Source of the DNA: Branchiostoma floridae
Taxonomy: Eukaryota > Chordata > Leptocardii > Amphioxiformes > Branchiostomatidae
DNA: 64,000 bases
Assembly: GCF_000003815.2 (NCBI RefSeq)
Contig: NC_049996.1
Coordinates: 6,032,012 to 6,096,011 of the forward strand
Direction: 5' to 3'
Positions 57,964 to 64,000 of this stretch are shown here, one piece after another. The position numbers were made by a program, and so were the translations under genes. The stretch's first letter is position 1, and every line of letters begins with the position of its first letter. The notes beneath the pieces were generated by a model. That model did no database searches and was not told where the DNA came from. It saw nothing but the letters and a program-made list of their open reading frames with translations.

Positions 57964-60900
57964 TCAGAACAAGCCCATGTCTTTCTTCAGGTTGGTCTGT
58001 TTCCAGATAGGCAGCAGGTAGAACTCCTCCCTGCTCATGCCCAGGACCCTCTGCAACAATAACACATTGGACCATTAATCATATATACAACAACATACAT
58101 ACATGTACAACAAGTAGCTGCTACACATACATGTACATTAGGGGTGGGTACCGGTACAGAAAATTCAGGTCCAGGTCCGGTTTAGGTCCAAAGGATCAGG
58201 TCCAGGTCCGGACCTGAACATGGACCTGATTCAGTATGACTCATACCAATGGTCCATTTCACTACAAGGAAATCTGTTTGGTGGACTTACACCTCCTTTC
58301 AAAATCATACAACGCTAACTACACCTGTACAATTGGCTGTAAAACTTGGTAGAAATTACTATAAACTCTACTCTATTTTACTCTTGTTATTTTCTTCCGC
58401 CTGCAAGCGCCAAAACGTGTGAATGCCTGATAAAATAATCTGTTAATTTTCTAATCGGTCCAACATCCGGTCCACCTAATTTTTTCAGGTCCGGTTTTTC
58501 TGGACATGTCCAAGAAGAAAAAACGGTTTTGTACCGGTACACTGCACCGATACCCAGCCCTAATGTACATGCTTAAGGCTTCTACAGTCATCTGAAATGT
58601 AAAGTTGGGCCAAAAAATTAGGTGATAAAAACAAAGCATATAGTCTGCCTTGTGGGCTAGCAGAGCAGAGCTACATGGACAGATCTACATTGAAAGTATA
58701 CACACATGTAGTACATATATGTATACTGTCAATCTAGATCTGTGCAGACCTACAACATTCAGATGCTCTCTTATAGTTCTTTCACACATCGTCAACAATA
58801 CATAACATAACAATAGCAAAACAAACAGTGTGTGGCTTTCCGATCATGGACGCATCCCCAATCAGCCAGTAGCTTCCACCCGGGATTTTTGTCAGTCAAG
58901 GTTGACAAATTGGTTTTGGTCTTTCCGTCACACGCAGCAAATTTCCGTCAATTGACGGAAAAACAGACTCTGGCTAGAGCCCTGACATAGGTTCTAATGA
59001 TTTGCCCTTATTCTGGTATTTTATACATTGGTACATTTGTATACAATGTACATGTACATACCTTGCAGCTACATGGTACATCTGTATACATGTACTGTAT
59101 GATGATGTACATGTACATACCTAGCAGCTACATGTAAACATACCTCAAAGTCAGCTTGTTCCAAATACTTCTCCAGTCTCATGGGGTCGACTCCTTCTGG
59201 TAATGGTCGCTCCATCAGCTCATCAAAGGTGTACTGAGATTTGGTTAGCCTCTTCAGCACATCGCTCACCAGGACTGCCTTGTTCCGTACCTTACCATCC
59301 TGCGAACAATCAGAAAACATCATCAACATATACATGTTGTACCAACTGTATCTACTGCAGCAAGAAATGTAATGCTCTGATTGACGATACTTATCTAATT
59401 TCAGAAGAAAAAAACATTCAAACCGGATTATGAGATAACTGGCCTCAATCAGATTTATGAAATCTGATTTGTCCTTGGTTTGAGACAATTTTAATATAAT
59501 CTGATTCAATCCGGTTTAAGCCGCTCAAATTCACAAAATATAACCAGGTTTCATAAAAGTTGGGATCTGACTGATCTTTAACATAAAAGTCCTACATTTT
59601 GTATTTAACAATCCCTTATGTAAACAGTGAGTCTGACTCTGAGGCTGTGGAAGCAAGAACTTGGGCATTGTGGCACTCCCCAGACTCTGGAATCTGATGT
59701 ACATGTAAATTTGTACAAAATAATGTGCAGCAAGACTGTAGACACTTAGTTAGTAATGATGGCTACATAATGTCGGGGATGTTGTTCACTATTTATAGAG
59801 TGGACCTGGTCTGGGCAAGTAGCCCGCGACGATGATGATGTTCACTATTTTAATAACATTGTCTCTCATTGTACATATACGGTTTTATGTTGCAAATTTC
59901 AACGCCATTAAGGCTGCTATTATACCTGCTATGTTGAAACCAATAATGGATGATATGATGATGATGATGAAATATGCAGCTTGGGGCAGGAAAAAATTCA
60001 ACCACTTTGTCTCACTTGACAAAAATCAAAACATCCATCATACTGGAATCATGACAGTTTCATAAGGTTGCCGACAGCGCTTGCAAAATTCCTAATTCCT
60101 AACTTGAGATGATGAAACCCACTGACCCTGATGTTGATGGCTGCGATGTGCTCCTGGTGATCCCAGTAAGGGTAGATGTTGGTGAAGGTGAGGGGCTCCA
60201 GCCCAGCATGGATCAGGTAGGCTTTAGGGGGGTTGTCTGGTCTCCTCTCTACAAACAAACAACATGTACAGATTCCATAACTTTCAGAGAGGCTACATAA
60301 AATAGTGGCCTACTCACAACAAATCAATGGTGTACATGTATGTGCTGTTCACGTACAATGTACATGTACATTTTGTAGGTGAACAGGACTGGCGGGCGTG
60401 CAGAATGTACAGTAATGTCAGGGTTGTGGCCTGTAAATGTAGTTTAATACTCCATCTTCCAAACTATAACTATACTTATCCTCAATGTTGTTCCTACTGG
60501 TACTTGTATGATGTCAATGCATGTGAGCTCTCATCACATGTACATACATATTAACTATACATATTAACTAATAATAGATGTTATATACATACGTGTATAC
60601 TGCATGACCATATACGTTTGTTTCATTTATGTATGGCAATAGCAGATGGTTATCTCATGACATGTCGCACCATACACAAACCTGACAAAAACGACAGTTA
60701 TTTTCCAGTTGAGTGTGTTATTTGACATATCGTACCTCTGCAGTAACTCATGGCGGTCTCCATGGCACACTTGCGGTCCATGTCCCATCTGATCTGAGCC
60801 GACCCCGTGAACTCCTCGTCCTCCGGCCACCAGCCCTGCCACAGGTACACCTCATGCAGGTTGTCAACCAGGAATTGGGCTGCACATGTACACAAACAAA

Positions 60901-62932
60901 CATCAACATTCAGACCAACCCGAGGGTGCAGGAAAATCCACGAGGACGGGAAAAAATGATCCCTTTAAAAAGCATCTCTTTGGCTGGTTCAACCATGACA
61001 TGGTCAGTATATAAACTGACATAGGAGGGAAATGGTGCCTGTACAGTGGTGTAACAACTTTCACAACTGCTCCATTAGGCCAATGGTTCCACAACAATAG
61101 CTTGGAGGGCGTCAACCCCACAAAAAATTAAGCAGAAACTCTTAATTTTTTTCACTGATAGATATGGAAAACCAGAACATGGCTACAGTAATGAAAACCT
61201 AGTCTAAAAGACTTCTTTAACCCTACACATTTTATTACGTTAAACAAAGTGCTGTTCTGACTCCTTCCAGCAGGTAAACAAGGTAAGCATTGAGACTGCA
61301 AACTGGAGATGCTAGTTCTCTTCCTGGGAATTACCAAGTCCTGATCATGACAGGGCTTTGGAGATCAGGGAAATAATGTGTCTCATCACACGATGACAAG
61401 ACGACAGTTAAATGTTGTGATATGCCTAGGATGCAGAAATACGTGTACATAATCATGACAACAGTAATTGTACAAACAAACACAAACATGAATGGCACTT
61501 TTGTTATCTTCAACTTCTAAAATAATACGGTCACCAATTTATTTTCCCCATGTTGAGAGAGTTGTTGTAGTGTGTTAACCCACTTGGCTGAGCGGCTGTG
61601 TACATGTCTGACTGTAGGAAGGGATGGGGACAGAACTGACTCACCTGGCTGAGAGGCTGTGTACATGTCTGACTGTAGGAAGGGATGGGGACAGAACTGA
61701 CTCACCTGGCTGAGAGGCTGTGTACATGTCTGACTGTAGGAAGGGATGGGGACAGAACTGACTCACCTGGCTGAGAGGCTGTGTACATGTCTGACTGTAG
61801 GAAGGGATGGGGACAGAACTGACTCACCTGGCTGAGAGGCTGTGTACATGTCTGACTGTAGGAAGGGATGGGGACAGAACTGACTCACCTGGCTGAGAGG
61901 CTGTGTACATGTCTGACTGTAGGAAGGGATGGGGACAGAACTGACTCACCTGGCTGAGAGGCTGTGTACATGTCTGACTGTAGGAAGGGATGGGGACAGA
62001 ACTGACTCACCTGGCTGAGAGGCTGTGTACATGTCTGACTGTAGGAAGGGATGGGGACAGAACTGACTCACCTGGCTGAGAGGCTGTGTACATGTCTGTC
62101 TGTAGGAAGGGATGGGGACAGAACTGACTCACCTGGCTGAGAGGCTGTGTACATGTCTGACTGTAGGAAGGGATGGGGACAGAACTGACTCACCTGGCTG
62201 AGAGGCTGTGTACATGTCTGTCTGTAGGAAGGGATGGGGACAGAACTGACTCACCTGGCTGAGAGGCTGTGTACATGTCTGTAGGAAGGGATGGGGACAG
62301 AACTGACTCACCTGGCTGAGAGGCTGTGTACATGTCTGTCTGTAGGAAGGGATGGGGACAGAACTGACTCACCTGGCTGAGAGGCTGTGTACATCTCTGT
62401 AGGAAGGGATGGGGACAGAACTGACTCACCTGGCTGAGAGGCTGTGTACATGTCTGACTGTAGGAAGGGATGGGGACAGAACTGACTCACCTGGCTGAGA
62501 GGCTGTGTACATGTCTGACTGTAGGAAGGGATGAGGACAGACATCGCGGGGTCCCACTCGTGCTGGGTGCAGAACTTCTGTCACCTCAAACTGTCCGGAG
62601 ATACTCGACATTTGGAACATCCTTGGGGTGAACTTAAAGTCCACTGGATCTGAAGGCAATAGTTTTGTGGAGTGGTTAAAAGTTACATTTTTGTTTAATG
62701 AAAGATGTAAATTACAGTAGGGTACATAAATTATAAGTCTCCTACAAATTGCCAAGCTTCCTAGAGCTTCAGTAGAAATGTATAAACCACAAAAGTACCT
62801 TCCAACATGCAGTCATACACAGTCCTGTCCTTCTCGCCCAAGGCTACCCAGAATTCCCTGCGCTCCTTCCCTTCTTCCATCTCGATGACAGACAGACTGC
62901 TGTTCGGAGTCAGACCACACTCTAAGGGACAT
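57964..62932 (-). CDS. SVIL: supervillin, last six exons (gelsolin-like repeat end and villin headpiece)
   Basis: Exons in transcript order: 62799-62932, 62491-62649, 60736-60879, 60127-60248, 59144-59299, 57964-58050. Phases match throughout, giving 266 residues before TGA. Landmarks shared with vertebrate supervillin: [94 protein letters not shown] and the headpiece end [13 protein letters not shown]. The first exons cover the last gelsolin-like repeat; the last two form the villin headpiece. Supervillin links actin and myosin II to membranes. The 5' part of the gene lies beyond 64000. Exon 62491-62649 ends at the first donor of a 61-bp minisatellite that repeats its tail. The gene converges on LETMD1, with about 5.1 kb between stop codons. 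Confidence 0.95.
58139..58562. mobile_element. complete hAT-like MITE with 8-bp target duplication
   Basis: TAGGGGTGGGTACCGGTACA at the left, GGTATCGGTG-type complement ending CCCAGCCCTA at the right, flanked by ATGTACAT on both sides (58131-58138 and 58563-58570). The interior alternates AGGTCC, GGTCCGG and GGACCTGA. Located in the last SVIL intron. Confidence 0.8.
61573..62540 (-). repeat. 61-bp minisatellite spanning a SVIL splice donor, about 16 units
   Basis: On the minus strand each unit contains CATCCCTTCCTACAG, then TCAGACATGTACACAGCC, then TCTCAGCCAG|GTGAGTCAG: the tail of exon 62491-62649 with its 5' splice site. The pyrimidine-rich exon stretch TTCCTACAG also resembles a 3' splice site, so each unit looks like a 28-nt mini-exon plus a 33-nt mini-intron. 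A few units are 57 bp. 61 is not divisible by three; reading through one unit reaches a stop. Confidence 0.93.
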
Positions 62933-63194
62933 CTGGCGACAGACAACAGGCATGGAAGTCAGGAATGGTCTGTTTTAGTTTCAGCATATTCTGGCACAGT
63001 AAAAGTTGTCTTAGCTGTCTTACCTCAAACTTATCTCCTTTCATTTATTATACTAGGTAAAATGGGGCAATGTCTATTTCTGTATGGGTCAAACAACCAA
63101 AGTGACTGTCATGCTGGACAGGACTATGTGAAAATTGTGGTGTGACCTCTCTACAGAGGATGAACTGATCTAACTGAAGTAAAAGGCTGTTATC

Positions 63195-64000
63195 CCTACA
63201 GTCCCCTCTACATGTTCCACATCCCAGTACCTGTCCTGTACCCTACATGTTCCACATCCCAGTACCTGTCCTGTACCCTACATGTTCCACATCCCAGTAC
63301 CTGTCCTGTACCCTACATGTTCCACATCCCAGTACCTATCCTGTACCCTACATGTTCCACATCCCAGTACCTGTCCTGTACCCTACATGTTCCACATCCC
63401 AGTACCTGTCCTGTACCCTACATGTTACAGTACCTGTCCTGTACCCTACATGTTCCACATCCCAGTACCTGTCCTGTACCCTACATGTTCCACATCCCAG
63501 TACCTGTCCTGTACCCTACATGTTCCACATCCCAGTACCTGTCCTGTACCCTACATGTTACAGTACCTGTCCTGTACCCTACATGTTCCACATCCCAGTA
63601 CCTGTCCTGTACCCCACATGTTCCACATCACAGTACCTATCCTGTACCCTACATGTTCCACATCCCAGTACCTGTCCTGTACCCTACATGTTACAGTACC
63701 TGTCCTGTACCCTACATGTTCCACATCCCAGTACCTGTCCTGTACCCTACATGTTACAGTACCTGTCCTGTACCCTACATGTTCCACATCCCAGTACCTG
63801 TCCTGTACCCTACATGTTCCACATCCCAGCGCCTGTCCTGTACCCTACATGTTCCAGTACCTGTCCTGTACCCTACATGTTCCACATCCCAGTACCTGTC
63901 CTGTACCCTACATGTTACAGTACCTGTCCTGTACCCTACATGTTCCACATCCCAGTACCTGTCCTGTACCCTACATGTTCCACATCCCAGTACCTGTCCT
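63195..64000. repeat. 35/28-bp minisatellite in the upstream SVIL intron
   Basis: Unit TCCACATCCCAGTACCTG, TCCTGTACCCTACATGT (35 bp), interspersed with a 28-bp variant lacking CCACATCC. On the minus strand every unit contains GGACAG|GTACTG, a donor-like site. The array runs off the end of the window, so its relation to the next SVIL exon cannot be seen. Confidence 0.9.

Overview
The window looks like nuclear DNA of a cephalochordate (amphioxus, Branchiostoma-type). This is inferred, not proven. It carries two animal genes, both split into small exons, whose closest recognisable relatives are vertebrate proteins: LETMD1 on the plus strand and the C-terminal part of supervillin (SVIL) on the minus strand. 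The remaining DNA is a dense mosaic of short inverted-repeat transposons, CR1/L2-like LINE pieces, satellites and minisatellites. Most long open frames are products of repeat arrays and are not genes.

Layout. 1-5.6 kb: the 3' end of an unrecognised minus-strand gene (1030-1664), a foldback element, an 18-bp minisatellite inside a 327-bp tandem duplication, and a tRNA-derived SINE. 5.7-12.1 kb: an unrecognised minus-strand gene for a small helical protein, with a 2.1-kb inverted-repeat element inside it. 13.4-13.8 kb: a 27-bp minisatellite. 14.2-23.9 kb: one LINE broken by a DNA transposon, after which 3,853 bp was tandemly duplicated. 24-30 kb: nested MITE-like elements and a 67-bp hairpin array. 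31-39.2 kb: a 364-bp satellite alternating with a 1.4-kb block into a higher-order repeat that contains an assembly gap. 39.6-42.3 kb: two 423-bp direct repeats. 42.4-52.9 kb: complete LETMD1 in nine exons (1,095 nt, 364 residues). 58.0-62.9 kb: the last six exons of SVIL, converging on LETMD1.

The most interesting feature is a set of minisatellites that sit exactly on splice junctions. LETMD1 exon 7 ends in 25 tandem 33-bp units, each repeating the exon tail plus its 5' splice site and all in frame. The acceptor of the following exon lies at the end of 14 tandem 39-bp units, each repeating the 3' splice site but with an in-frame stop. In the neighbouring SVIL gene, about 16 copies of a 61-bp unit each carry the exon tail, the 5' splice site and an acceptor-like TTCCTACAG. 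A fourth array, with donor-like CAG|GTACTG in each unit, lies in the next upstream SVIL intron. Splice-site duplication by minisatellite growth therefore recurs here, with different consequences for the reading frame in each case.

Exon models were built by joining frames across GT/AG sites and checking phase by hand. Protein identities rest on recognising conserved sequence, not on a database search.
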